From positions 434,001 through 498,000 of the forward strand of contig NZ_JBHYFK010000001.1 in NCBI RefSeq assembly GCF_051859565.1: a stretch of 64,000 nucleotides of DNA, written 5' to 3'. The notes below the pieces were generated by a model. It did not search any database, had not been told where the DNA came from, and saw only the letters and a program-made list of their open reading frames with translations. This document shows, one piece after another, positions 34,366 to 42,157 of this stretch (its first letter is position 1; each line of letters opens with the position of its first letter). The position numbers were made by a program, and so were the translations under genes. This DNA is from Glycocaulis sp051859565 (GTDB lineage Bacteria; Pseudomonadota; Alphaproteobacteria; Caulobacterales; Maricaulaceae).

Positions 34366-35814
34366 ATGCTTCAGCCGCGACAGGATGATCCGCTTGCGGG
34401 TCTTCACAATGCCGCCTCGCGTGAGGATTTGCTGGGCATGTCCGTTGAGGCGCGCGCACTCGTCAATGCCGGTCTCGAACTGGGCTCGCGTTGGAGCGAA
34501 GTTGCCGGTATCATGAATGAAGCGGGCGATATCGCCTGCCTGCTGGGTGCCTGCCACAAGCTGGTCGAGCAAGTGCCCGATGACCCCCAGTCCCATATCT
34601 GGCTTGCCAGCGCCTACGCCTCTGGCGGCGATCACCGCTCCGCGCTGCAAACCCTGCAGCCCCTGCTGGCCGCCAATCCGCGCGATGCCGGACTGAACCG
34701 GCGTGTCGGGCGCATCCTGCTCGATCTCGGTCTGAAGAACGAGGCGCAAGTCCTGTTCCGCTCGGCGCTGGCCTCGAACGGGCTGGACGCACTCGCCTGG
34801 GAAGGGCTGGTGAAAGCCAAGACCTTCGTGACCGGCGACGATGATCTGGCACAGCTGGAACAGGCGCGCATCTCTGCAGGCGACGACATGAGCGCGCGTG
34901 ACCGGGGCATTCTGTCTTATGCACTGGCGAAGGCCTACGAGGATGTTGGCGAGTACGAGATTGCCTCGCGGCGCATTGCCGAGGCGGCGGCCTTCTACCG
35001 TGCATCAGCCCCGTTTGACATGGACCAGCACGAGGAAGGCGTAAGACGGATATTGGCCGTCTACGATTCCAGCTTTACTGGCGCAAACGAGGCGGCGGGA
35101 CTGATCGACAGCCGTCCGGTCTTTATCGTCGCGCCGCCATCGAGCGGCGCCAGCTGGCTGGCATCGGTGCTTGCAGCATCGTCAGACGTAGCCGCCCTGC
35201 CACGCAGCAACTCGCTTTTCTGGATGAGTGCAGCTCCTCTCGGCGATCAGACGCGCGAGCACATCCATGCAGCGCTCCTGGCGCCGGGCGAGGGCAATGT
35301 GCTGACGGGGGTAGGCGAGGCATATCTGGAGTACGCGCAGGAACTTCTCGGCGATGTTCGCCGCTGGGTTGATCCGACATCGCTGAGCGAACTGGCGGCG
35401 GGCGCAATCGGGCTTTGCCTGCCGGCTGCGCGATTTGTTCGGATTTGCCGTGACCCGCTCGATCAGGCCTGGTCGATTCTGAAAACCCGCTATCAGCGCG
35501 CCCGTCACTGGACCTATCATGCAGATGATATTGCCCGCGCGCTCGCCGCCCATAACCGGCTGGTGGAGCACTGGGAAACCCTGTTCCCGGGCCGTTTCCT
35601 CACGGTCCGCTACGAGGATCTCGCAGCGGACACCGAAAACGAAGTGCGCCGTATCGCCTTCTTCACCGGCATTGATGCCGACAGTGCTGCAGACGCCGCA
35701 GTCCAGCGAAAGAGCAACCTGGACGAAGATCCCGTCGGCCTGCACCAGCGTGCCGGCGCGCGCATTGAGCCGGTGCGCGAGGCGCTCGTGCGGGCGGGCT
35801 TCACCCTTCCCTAG
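34366..35814 (+). CDS. TPR-repeat sulfotransferase-like protein
   Basis: The 482-residue protein has N-terminal tetratricopeptide-like helices (about 60-240, e.g. PQSHIWLASAYASGGDHRSA) and a C-terminal sulfotransferase domain (about 250-480). The PAPS 5'-phosphate loop, usually PRSGTT/S, reads APPSSGASW here, with no arginine. The second motif RICRDPLDQAWSI (3'-phosphate) is intact, and YEDLAADTENEVRRIAFFTG is typical of the fold. PAPS-dependent transfer to a protein or sugar is possible but the altered loop leaves activity in doubt. The ATG at 34366 follows ACGGAG. Confidence 0.82.
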   Translation: MLQPRQDDPLAGLHNAASREDLLGMSVEARALVNAGLELGSRWSEVAGIMNEAGDIACLLGACHKLVEQVPDDPQSHIWLASAYASGGDHRSALQTLQPLLAANPRDAGLNRRVGRILLDLGLKNEAQVLFRSALASNGLDALAWEGLVKAKTFVTGDDDLAQLEQARISAGDDMSARDRGILSYALAKAYEDVGEYEIASRRIAEAAAFYRASAPFDMDQHEEGVRRILAVYDSSFTGANEAAGLIDSRPVFIVAPPSSGASWLASVLAASSDVAALPRSNSLFWMSAAPLGDQTREHIHAALLAPGEGNVLTGVGEAYLEYAQELLGDVRRWVDPTSLSELAAGAIGLCLPAARFVRICRDPLDQAWSILKTRYQRARHWTYHADDIARALAAHNRLVEHWETLFPGRFLTVRYEDLAADTENEVRRIAFFTGIDADSAADAAVQRKSNLDEDPVGLHQRAGARIEPVREALVRAGFTLP

Positions 35815-36231
35815 CGGCGACATCGCCGAGCGTCCGGCCTGCCTCCAGAACCCGCGCTGCGCTGCGCATGTCTCTGCGGCGCGAGGAAATGGTCCCGCGT
35901 CACGGTTTTCCACAAGCCGGCCGCTGTTGCCAGCGCGGTTATCCTGCCGGCGGGAGCTGCTTCACTGGCCCGGCCGCTGGCACCTTCGGCAGGCTGAGAC
36001 GCTTTCACGCAGATAATCTGGTTGAAAAAATGCGGCTCTCATTCTAATCCCCCGGCACCACAAAGCGTTGACGGGGCGGACGCTGCGGCGTTGGGACGCA
36101 AGGGCCAGGCCGGCCTGTCACGCTAGATCAAAGGTAACGACGTGTCTGTGCGGGCCTTGCGGCTGCGTGCAGACTTACGCCATACAGTGGCGTAGGCGAT
36201 CATTACCAGCCGCCGTGAGAGAGGTCTGCGC
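35815..36231. promoter_or_regulatory. Leader region of the petABC operon
   Basis: These 417 bases hold no convincing gene. The end nearest petA contains an exact inverted repeat TACGCCA-TACAG-TGGCGTA (36176-36194), 37 bases before the GTG start. A TTGACG at 36069-36074 may be a -35 element but no clear -10 partner is seen. The long leader is consistent with a regulated promoter for the bc1 operon. Confidence 0.45.
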
Positions 36232-36849
36232 GTGACAGAATCTGTTGAACACACCGGCGCCGACGGCCAGGAGCCTAGCCGCCGCGATTTCATTTACATC
36301 GCAACCGGCGGCGCGCTGGCCGTCGGCGGCGCATTTACGATCTGGCCCTTCATCGACCAGATGAACCCGGCGGCTGACACGCTCGCGCTTGCCTCGACCG
36401 AGGTGAATATCGGCGAGCTGGAAGAGGGCCAGGAGATCACGGTGATCTATCGCGAGCGCCCGCACTTCGTGCGCCGCAGGACCGCTGCGGAAGTGGAATC
36501 GGCACGTAATGTGGATGTGTCCAGCCTTCCCGACCGCGACGCCCGCAATTTCAACCTCGGCGACGGTGTGCCTGCCACTGATGAGAACCGTTCCGCGGTT
36601 ACGGCCGCAGTGGCTGACGGTGTAGAGATTGAGGATGCGGTGCGCGCCTCCCTGCTGGTCACCAGCGCGAACTGCACCCACCTTGGCTGCGTGCCGACCG
36701 AAGGGGCTGGCGATTACGGCGCGTGGTTCTGCCCGTGCCACGGCTCCCACTATGACACTTCGGGGCGTATCCGCCGCGGACCGGCGCCGGAGAATCTCTC
36801 CGTACCTGTCATGACCTTCACCTCAGCCTCCGTGCTGCGTCTCGGCTAG
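36232..36849 (+). CDS. petA: Ubiquinol-cytochrome c reductase, Rieske iron-sulfur subunit
   Basis: This is the 2Fe-2S subunit of the cytochrome bc1 complex, 205 residues from a GTG start. A Tat-type N-terminus (SRRDFIYIATGGALAVGG) provides the membrane anchor. Cluster ligands are in CTHLGC (148-153) and CPCHGSHYD (167-175). A polar insert precedes the cluster motifs (about 95-138). First of petABC; petB starts 14 bases later. Confidence 0.96.
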   Translation: MTESVEHTGADGQEPSRRDFIYIATGGALAVGGAFTIWPFIDQMNPAADTLALASTEVNIGELEEGQEITVIYRERPHFVRRRTAAEVESARNVDVSSLPDRDARNFNLGDGVPATDENRSAVTAAVADGVEIEDAVRASLLVTSANCTHLGCVPTEGAGDYGAWFCPCHGSHYDTSGRIRRGPAPENLSVPVMTFTSASVLRLG

Positions 36850-36863
36850 GGGAAAAACAAGCG

Positions 36864-38150
36864 ATGAGCGGACCTTCGACCTACGAACCGAAAACCGGCT
36901 TTACCAAGTGGCTGGACGCGCGCCTGCCGGTTGTGCGTCTGGGCTGGGACTCCTTTGTGGATTTCCCGACGCCCCGCAACCTCAACTACTGGTACACATT
37001 CGGTGGCATTCTTACCGTCTGCCTGATGATCCAGATCATCACCGGCATTGTGCTGGCCATGCACTACGTGCCCCATATCGACCACGCCTTTGCCAGCGTG
37101 CAGCGCATTGACCGCGATGTGAACTATGGCTGGCTGATTCGCTCCATCCACGCGGTGGGCGCATCCATGTTCTTCCTCGCCGTCTACATGCACATTTTCC
37201 GGGGTCTCTATTACGGCTCCTACAAGGCGCCGCGTGAATTGCTGTGGATTCTCGGCGTGGTCATCTACCTGCTGATGATGGCCGCTGCCTTCCTCGGCTA
37301 TGTGCTGCCCTGGGGCCAGATGTCCTACTGGGGCGCGATGGTGATCACCAACCTCTTGGGCGCCTTCCCGATCATTGGCGGCCCGATCACCGAATGGCTG
37401 TGGGGCGGGTTCTCGGTGGGCAATGCCACGCTGAACCGCTTCTTCTCGCTGCACTATTTGATCCCGTTCCTGATCGCGGGTGTGGTTGGCCTGCACGTCT
37501 GGGCTCTGCACGTGCCGGGCAATAACAACCCGACCGGCATCGAGGTGAAGTCCAATCGCGACACGCTGCCCTTCCATCCCTACTACACCTCGAAGGATGG
37601 TTTCGCGATTGTCCTCTTCCTCGTGATCTTCGCCTTCTTCGTCTTCTACTGGCCGGACGCGCTGGGGCACTCGGACAACTTCATCCCCGCTGACCCGCTG
37701 GTCACGCCTGCGCTGATCGTGCCGGAATGGTATCTCCTGCCTTTCTACGCCATCCTGCGCGCTGTGCCGGACAAGCTTGGCGGCGTCCTGCTGATGTTCG
37801 GCGCTATCGGCATTCTCTTTGTGCTGCCCTGGCTCGACACTTCCAAAGTGCGTTCCATGCGTTACCGCCCGCTGGCGCGCTGGTTCTTCGGCTTCTTCGT
37901 GGTCGCCTGCCTTGGTCTGGGCTGGGCGGGCGCGGAACTGCCCGACACGCCGGTACCCGGACTGGGCGCAATCGGTGTCGACTTCCTGCTGCTGGGCCGG
38001 GTGCTGACCATCTACTACTTTGCCTACTTCCTCGTGATCCTGCCCATTCTGGGTTTCGTGGAAAAACCATCCGAACGGCCGGCTTCGATCGAGGAATCGG
38101 TCCTGGGTAACACGTCCAAACCCGCGCCTGCCGCGGTTCCGGCTGAATAG
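36864..38150 (+). CDS. petB: Cytochrome b subunit of the bc1 complex
   Basis: Cytochrome b carries the two b haems and forms the Qo and Qi quinone sites. It has 428 residues with the usual eight membrane helices. Haem-ligand regions are seen (LAMHYVPHIDHAF, SIHAVGASMFFLAVYMHIFRG, HYLIPFLIAGVVGLHVWALH). The Qo motif appears as PEWY in ALIVPEWYLLPFY. The C-terminal tail is rich in Pro and Ala. It is not fused to cytochrome c1, unlike in Bradyrhizobium fbcH. Confidence 0.97.
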   Translation: MSGPSTYEPKTGFTKWLDARLPVVRLGWDSFVDFPTPRNLNYWYTFGGILTVCLMIQIITGIVLAMHYVPHIDHAFASVQRIDRDVNYGWLIRSIHAVGASMFFLAVYMHIFRGLYYGSYKAPRELLWILGVVIYLLMMAAAFLGYVLPWGQMSYWGAMVITNLLGAFPIIGGPITEWLWGGFSVGNATLNRFFSLHYLIPFLIAGVVGLHVWALHVPGNNNPTGIEVKSNRDTLPFHPYYTSKDGFAIVLFLVIFAFFVFYWPDALGHSDNFIPADPLVTPALIVPEWYLLPFYAILRAVPDKLGGVLLMFGAIGILFVLPWLDTSKVRSMRYRPLARWFFGFFVVACLGLGWAGAELPDTPVPGLGAIGVDFLLLGRVLTIYYFAYFLVILPILGFVEKPSERPASIEESVLGNTSKPAPAAVPAE

Positions 38151-38164
38151 GAGTGAATGGAACA

Positions 38165-38968
38165 ATGCGTCTGATCCGCACCCTTTTCGTTGCCGCTACC
38201 GGGGCTCTGGCTGCTGTAGGCCTGGCCTCTGCCGCCGGCGAGTACCGCAAGCCGGAAGACCACCGCTTCTCGTTCGACGGGCCTTTCAGCTCGTTTGACC
38301 GCGGCGCGGTCCAGCGGGGCTTCTATGTGTTCAACCAGGTCTGTGCCGCCTGTCACAGCCTGGAGCATCTGGCGATCCGCCATCTGGGACAGCCCGGCGG
38401 CCCGTTCCATGACCCCAATTACCCCAATCCGAACGACAACCCGATCGTGCGCGCCATTGCGGCCGAGTACATCGTGGAAGACGGGCCGGATGAGTATGGC
38501 GACATGTTCGAGCGTCCGGGCCGTCCGTCTGACCGCTTCCCGTCGCCCTATGCCAACGAGGCGCAGGGCCGGGCGGCCAATAACGGCGCTTATCCGCCGG
38601 ATATGTCGATCATCACGCGTGCCCGCCACTATGGCGCGCCCTATATCCGCTCGCTGATGATGGGATACGGGGAAGAGCCGCCCGAAGGCGTCACCGTGGG
38701 CGCTGGCCTCTACTACAACCCGTACTTCCCGGGCGGGCTGATTGCGATGCCGCCCCAGTTCGAGGACGGGCTGCTCACCTATAACGATGGTACAGAGGCG
38801 ACCGTCGAGCAGATGGCCAATGACGTGACCGAGTTCCTGGCGTGGGCGTCAGACCCCCACATGGAGCAGCGCAAACGTCTCGGCCTGATGGTGCTGGCCT
38901 ATCTCGTCATTCTGTGCGGCTTGCTGTTCTTCACCTATCGCCAGATCTGGTCGAAAGTGAAGCACTAG
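38165..38968 (+). CDS. petC: Cytochrome c1
   Basis: Cytochrome c1 passes electrons from the Rieske protein to cytochrome c. The 267-residue precursor has a signal peptide (MRLIRTLFVAATGALAAVGL...), the covalent haem site CAACH (60-64), the axial-methionine region GGLIAMPPQ, and a C-terminal anchor helix (LGLMVLAYLVILCGLLFFTY). The ATG at 38165 is used; a GTG four codons upstream overlaps the ribosome site AGGAG. A terminator follows at 39011-39050. Confidence 0.96.
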   Translation: MRLIRTLFVAATGALAAVGLASAAGEYRKPEDHRFSFDGPFSSFDRGAVQRGFYVFNQVCAACHSLEHLAIRHLGQPGGPFHDPNYPNPNDNPIVRAIAAEYIVEDGPDEYGDMFERPGRPSDRFPSPYANEAQGRAANNGAYPPDMSIITRARHYGAPYIRSLMMGYGEEPPEGVTVGAGLYYNPYFPGGLIAMPPQFEDGLLTYNDGTEATVEQMANDVTEFLAWASDPHMEQRKRLGLMVLAYLVILCGLLFFTYRQIWSKVKH

Positions 38969-39010
38969 TCAGCAGACGGGCTTGCCTCGCAAGGCCCCTG
39001 CAATAAGCTG

Positions 39011-39050
39011 AAACGGGCCGTTCCTGCATGGGGCGGCCCGTTTGGTTTTT
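39011..39050 (+). terminator. Intrinsic terminator after petABC
   Basis: Ten-base arms AAACGGGCCG (39011-39020) and CGGCCCGTTT (39034-39043), loop of 13, then GGTTTTTC. It lies 42 bases after the petC stop and before the GrpB-like gene. Confidence 0.85.
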
Positions 39051-39075
39051 CTGTTTCAGGCATTATCAGGACGGC

Positions 39076-39684
39076 ATGAAGAAAGACCCGATCGACGTCA
39101 TCGCCTATGAGCCCCGCTGGGTGGAGGAAGGCCTCAGCCACGCCGAGGCGGTCGCCGCCGCGCTGGGCCCGCTTGCCTTGCGTGTCGACCATGTCGGCTC
39201 GACCGCGGTGCCGGGGCTTGCCGCCAAGGACGTCATAGACATACAGGCTCTGGTGATGCGCCTCGAAGACGAGGGGATTGCGGCAGCAATGGCCGGAGCA
39301 GGCTACCGCTTCCGCGACGCCAATACCTATGACCCGCCGCATCCGGAAAGCCCGGCCGCGCTGGGTGAGGATGACTGGCGCAAGCTGTACTTTCGTGAGG
39401 CAAAGGGCGCGCGCCGCGTCCATATCCATATCCGCCGCAACGGCGCTGCCGCTGCGCGCAATGCCCTTCTCCTGCGTGACTTCTTGCGCGACGACGCGCC
39501 GTCCCGGCGTGACTACAGCGAATTCAAGATGGCCCTGGCGGCCAAAACCCGCAAAGATCGCGACGCCTATCAGACGATCAAGCGTCCCTTCATATCCATT
39601 GCCCTGCGCAGTGCGGAAAGCTGGGCCGAATTGAGCCGGTGGGTGCCGGGCGCCCCGGATGCCTACTGGAGGAGTGCCGAGTAA
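39076..39684 (+). CDS. GrpB/DUF4256-type nucleotidyltransferase-fold protein (UPF0157)
   Basis: The 202-residue GrpB family protein (UPF0157) has a nucleotidyltransferase-like fold. Typical blocks are VIAYEPRWVEEG (8-19), VDHVGSTAVPGLAAKDVIDI (about 37-56), and VHIHIRRNG and YSEFKMALA further on. The biochemical role is unknown. Its stop overlaps the mtnP start by one base (TAATG), so the two are coupled. Confidence 0.88.
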   Translation: MKKDPIDVIAYEPRWVEEGLSHAEAVAAALGPLALRVDHVGSTAVPGLAAKDVIDIQALVMRLEDEGIAAAMAGAGYRFRDANTYDPPHPESPAALGEDDWRKLYFREAKGARRVHIHIRRNGAAAARNALLLRDFLRDDAPSRRDYSEFKMALAAKTRKDRDAYQTIKRPFISIALRSAESWAELSRWVPGAPDAYWRSAE

Positions 39685-40568
39685 TGACAGGCTGGGTGTT
39701 GGGGATTATCGGCGGATCGGGTCTGTATCAGCTTTCGGGCCTCGAGAATGTGCGCCGGCAGACAGTCGAAACGCCGTGGGGGTCGCCTTCGGGCCAGCTG
39801 GTCCGCGGGACGCTCAATGGCGTGGAGCTGGTGTTTCTGACCCGTCATGGCAAAGGGCACCATCTGTCACCCAGCGCCATCAATTACCGGGCCAATATCC
39901 ATGCCCTGAAGCGTGCGGGCGTGACGGACATCCTCTCCCTGTCGGCCTGCGGTTCCATGAAGGAAGAGCTGCACCCGGGCAGCTTCGTCATCGTGGACCA
40001 GTATGTGGACCGCACCTATGCCCGCGAGAAGAGCTTCTTCGGGCCGGGCTGCGTCGCCCATGTTCCGATGGCCGATCCGGTGTGCAAGCGCCTGTCCGCG
40101 ATGGCGGCCGAGGCAGCCCGCGCTGCCGGCGTGGAAAACGTGGTCGAGGGCGGCACTTATCTCGCCATGGAGGGGCCGCAATTCTCCACCCGCGCCGAGA
40201 GCCTTCTCTACCGCAGCTGGGGCATGGACGTGATCGGCATGACCAACATGCCCGAAGCCAAGCTCGCGCGCGAAGCCGAACTCCCCTATGCTAGCGTCTG
40301 CATGGTGACCGATTACGATTGCTGGCGCGATGCGCATTCCGACGTCGACATCAACGACATCCTGAAAGTGATGGCGGACAATAGCGGCCGGGCCCATGAT
40401 CTGATTTCAGCTCTGACTTTGGTGATGTCAAAGCAGGAGCGCACCCCCGACCCGGCCGGTATTGGCAGCGTGCTCGATCACGCCATCATCACCGCGCCCG
40501 AACACCGCGATCCCGATCTGGTGGCCCGGCTGTCCACGATTGCAGGGCGCGTATTGTCGCGCGGCTAG
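39684..40568 (+). CDS. mtnP: S-methyl-5'-thioadenosine phosphorylase
   Basis: MtnP splits methylthioadenosine, a by-product of polyamine and S-adenosylmethionine metabolism, to adenine and methylthioribose-1-phosphate. It has 294 residues. Family motifs are LGIIGGSGLY, FLTRHGKGHHLSPSAINYRA (phosphate-binding), YLAMEGPQFSTRAES and the MTA-specific GMTNMPEAKLAREAELPYAS. A GGAGG ribosome site precedes the ATG. The adenine product is the substrate of the nearby apt product. Confidence 0.95.
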   Translation: MTGWVLGIIGGSGLYQLSGLENVRRQTVETPWGSPSGQLVRGTLNGVELVFLTRHGKGHHLSPSAINYRANIHALKRAGVTDILSLSACGSMKEELHPGSFVIVDQYVDRTYAREKSFFGPGCVAHVPMADPVCKRLSAMAAEAARAAGVENVVEGGTYLAMEGPQFSTRAESLLYRSWGMDVIGMTNMPEAKLAREAELPYASVCMVTDYDCWRDAHSDVDINDILKVMADNSGRAHDLISALTLVMSKQERTPDPAGIGSVLDHAIITAPEHRDPDLVARLSTIAGRVLSRG

Positions 40569-40900
40569 GACCAGATTTGCAGGATAATCCGGAAAAGTTA
40601 TCCACAGGCTTGTGGTGACAAGGGCGCTGCCGCACTCCGGAAATGCTTGAAAATTACAAATCAATTTATACCACATTCGCGGCAAATTAAAAAAACTATC
40701 AAAAATATCAGTTGGATAATAGGGTTTTGCGGGCGGTTTCGCGGGCTCTTTTCATCCGTATCCAGATGTATTACAGTAATGTGACTGATCCGAGACGATT
40801 ATGTGTCGCGGACCGCGTGGGGACGGCAGTTTCCGTCCATTGTCAGCCGCCGTCCGGCATTCCCGGCCTTGCGTCTGGCCAAGCCTCCCGGGAGGACAAA
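40569..40900. other. AT-rich intergenic region with a perfect DnaA box
   Basis: This 332-base gap between mtnP and urcA holds no gene. It contains TTATCCACA (40598-40606), identical to the consensus DnaA box. About 85 strikingly AT-rich bases follow (about 40645-40735, for example AAATTAAAAAAACTATC), which stand out in this GC-rich sequence. Looser relatives of the box are GTTGGATAA (40711-40719, reverse) and GTATCCAGA (near 40759). It also serves as the urcA leader. Confidence 0.5.
40884..40895. promoter_or_regulatory. Palindrome over the urcA ribosome site
   Basis: CCTCCCGGGAGG is an exact 12-base palindrome whose right half GGGAGG is the ribosome site of the next gene (ATG five bases later). 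Pairing of the two halves could lower translation. The inference is from sequence alone. Confidence 0.4.
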
Positions 40901-41248
40901 ATGAAATTTGAACAATTTGCTCTCGCTGCCCTTGCATCGTTTGCGATAAGTGCCGTGGCTTCAGCCCAGCAGACGCACAACGTGCCGGTCTTCGAGTTCG
41001 ATGTTGAACGGGTCGCGCTCCACGATGAAGCCAACACGGCAGGCATCTATGCGCGTCTGGTCAGCGAGGCGGGCGAGTATTGCGGTGGCATTGTCGCGCG
41101 CGAGTCGGTGGAATATCCGGTCTGCGTTGAGGCCATGGTGACCCTTGTTGTCACTGAGCTGGACCATGCGCCCCTTGCGCAGCTTCACGGTGCCGCCACG
41201 CAGGCACGCGCGCCGCGTCAGCAGGCTGTTGCGTATAGCGCAGGCTAG
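40901..41248 (+). CDS. UrcA family secreted protein
   Basis: This is a 115-residue exported protein with a signal peptide (MKFEQFALAALASFAISAVASA). The mature part follows the UrcA pattern: a strand pair (VPVFEFDVERVALHDEA), GIYARLVSEAGEYCGG, then a second cysteine (YPVCVEAMVTLVV) and a C-terminal LAQLHG. UrcA proteins are small periplasmic proteins of unknown role common in Caulobacterales and Sphingomonadales. The two cysteines may form a disulfide. Confidence 0.75.
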   Translation: MKFEQFALAALASFAISAVASAQQTHNVPVFEFDVERVALHDEANTAGIYARLVSEAGEYCGGIVARESVEYPVCVEAMVTLVVTELDHAPLAQLHGAATQARAPRQQAVAYSAG

Positions 41249-41322
41249 CTGCACCCCTTTGCCTTGACGTCTCCCGCGCTGAACAGGATGGTCTGGCCGT
41301 CTGTTTAGCGCGGGGAAATTTC

Positions 41323-41853
41323 ATGGACCACATCAAGGCGGCGATCCGGACCATCCCGGACTATCCAAAGCCCGGTATCATGTTCCGCGACATCACCACC
41401 CTGCTGGGTGATGCGCGGGCCTTTCGCGCTGCGATAGACGCGATGATCGCGCCGCACGCGGGCACCAAGATCGACAAGGTGGCCGGTATTGAGGCGCGCG
41501 GCTTCATTCTGGGCGGGGCCATCGCCCACCAGCTCTCCATCGGCTTTGTGCCAATCCGCAAGAAGGGCAAGCTGCCCTTTGCCACTATCGGCCAGTCTTA
41601 TGAGCTGGAATACGGCACGGACGAGGTGGAGATGCACACCGATGCCGTAAAGCCCGGCGAGCGTGTCCTGCTGGTTGATGATCTCATTGCCACCGGAGGC
41701 ACCGCAGAGGCGGCGGTAAAGCTGCTGCGCCGGGCCGGCGCCCATGTGGAAGGAGCATCCTTCGTTGTGGACCTGCCAGAGCTGCGCGGCGTGGAGCGCC
41801 TCCGCGCGCTGGACGTGCCGGTAACGGCTCTTGTGGCGTTCGACGGGCATTAG
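41323..41853 (+). CDS. apt: Adenine phosphoribosyltransferase
   Basis: Apt makes AMP from adenine and PRPP. It has 176 residues, with the N-terminal IRTIPDYPKPGIMFRDITTL and the PRPP loop VLLVDDLIATGGT (about 112-124). IEARGFILGGAIA and the dimer region are also typical. Together with mtnP 0.8 kb upstream it forms an adenine salvage pair. Confidence 0.96.
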   Translation: MDHIKAAIRTIPDYPKPGIMFRDITTLLGDARAFRAAIDAMIAPHAGTKIDKVAGIEARGFILGGAIAHQLSIGFVPIRKKGKLPFATIGQSYELEYGTDEVEMHTDAVKPGERVLLVDDLIATGGTAEAAVKLLRRAGAHVEGASFVVDLPELRGVERLRALDVPVTALVAFDGH

Positions 41854-41856
41854 GCA

Positions 41857-42096
41857 ATGAAGCTTCACACGAAAGATGGCCGTAGCCCAAAGCTCAACAG
41901 CGACGGCTTTCTAATATTGGAGATACGCCGTCGTGGCGCGAACGCAAATTCGGCAAATACCATTCTCACAAAGTCATTGGAATGTGCGGTCGAGATATTG
42001 AAGCATGTTCCTGATGCTGTGATCCGGATGGGCGACAGTCCATCAAATCACTTCCGTTCCAGCAAGCTTTTTGTGGACGGCGTGCCGTTGAAATAA
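41857..42096 (+). CDS. Small orphan protein
   Basis: I do not recognise this 79-residue protein. It begins three bases after the apt stop with only a weak ribosome site. It is moderately basic, without signal or membrane segment, and contains LEIRRRGANANSANTILTKS. Base use is visibly richer in A and T than in its neighbours, which suggests later acquisition or a non-coding stretch. Whether it is translated is uncertain. Confidence 0.45.
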   Translation: MKLHTKDGRSPKLNSDGFLILEIRRRGANANSANTILTKSLECAVEILKHVPDAVIRMGDSPSNHFRSSKLFVDGVPLK

Positions 42097-42106
42097 AGTC
42101 TGTGGC

Positions 42107-42139
42107 GAGGCCGGACCCGCGCCGGAGCGGCCCGGCCTC
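42107..42139. terminator. Probable terminator between convergent genes
   Basis: Arms GAGGCCGG (42107-42114) and CCGGCCTC (42132-42139) can pair, with partly paired GC-rich bases inside. T-rich sequence is present on both sides (CTTCTTGTTG on the plus strand, GACTTTATTT on the minus strand). It separates the small orphan from the S10 peptidase gene. Confidence 0.55.
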
Positions 42140-42157
42140 ACTTCTTGTTGCTAAATT

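Noticed and set aside
35906..35914. DnaA-like box TTTTCCACA before petA
   Set aside because: One mismatch, isolated, no AT-rich flank; expected by chance.
36846..38165. Long minus-strand open frame of 439 codons opposite petB
   Set aside because: It mirrors the coding strand of a certain cytochrome b gene, is rich in His/Gln/Asp as antisense frames of GC-rich genes are, and has no recognisable motif.
40569..40900. Chromosomal replication origin
   Set aside because: A single perfect DnaA box is not enough, and the usual alphaproteobacterial origin neighbours (hemE, the RP001-like gene, parAB, gidAB) are not present. Kept only as a finding to test.
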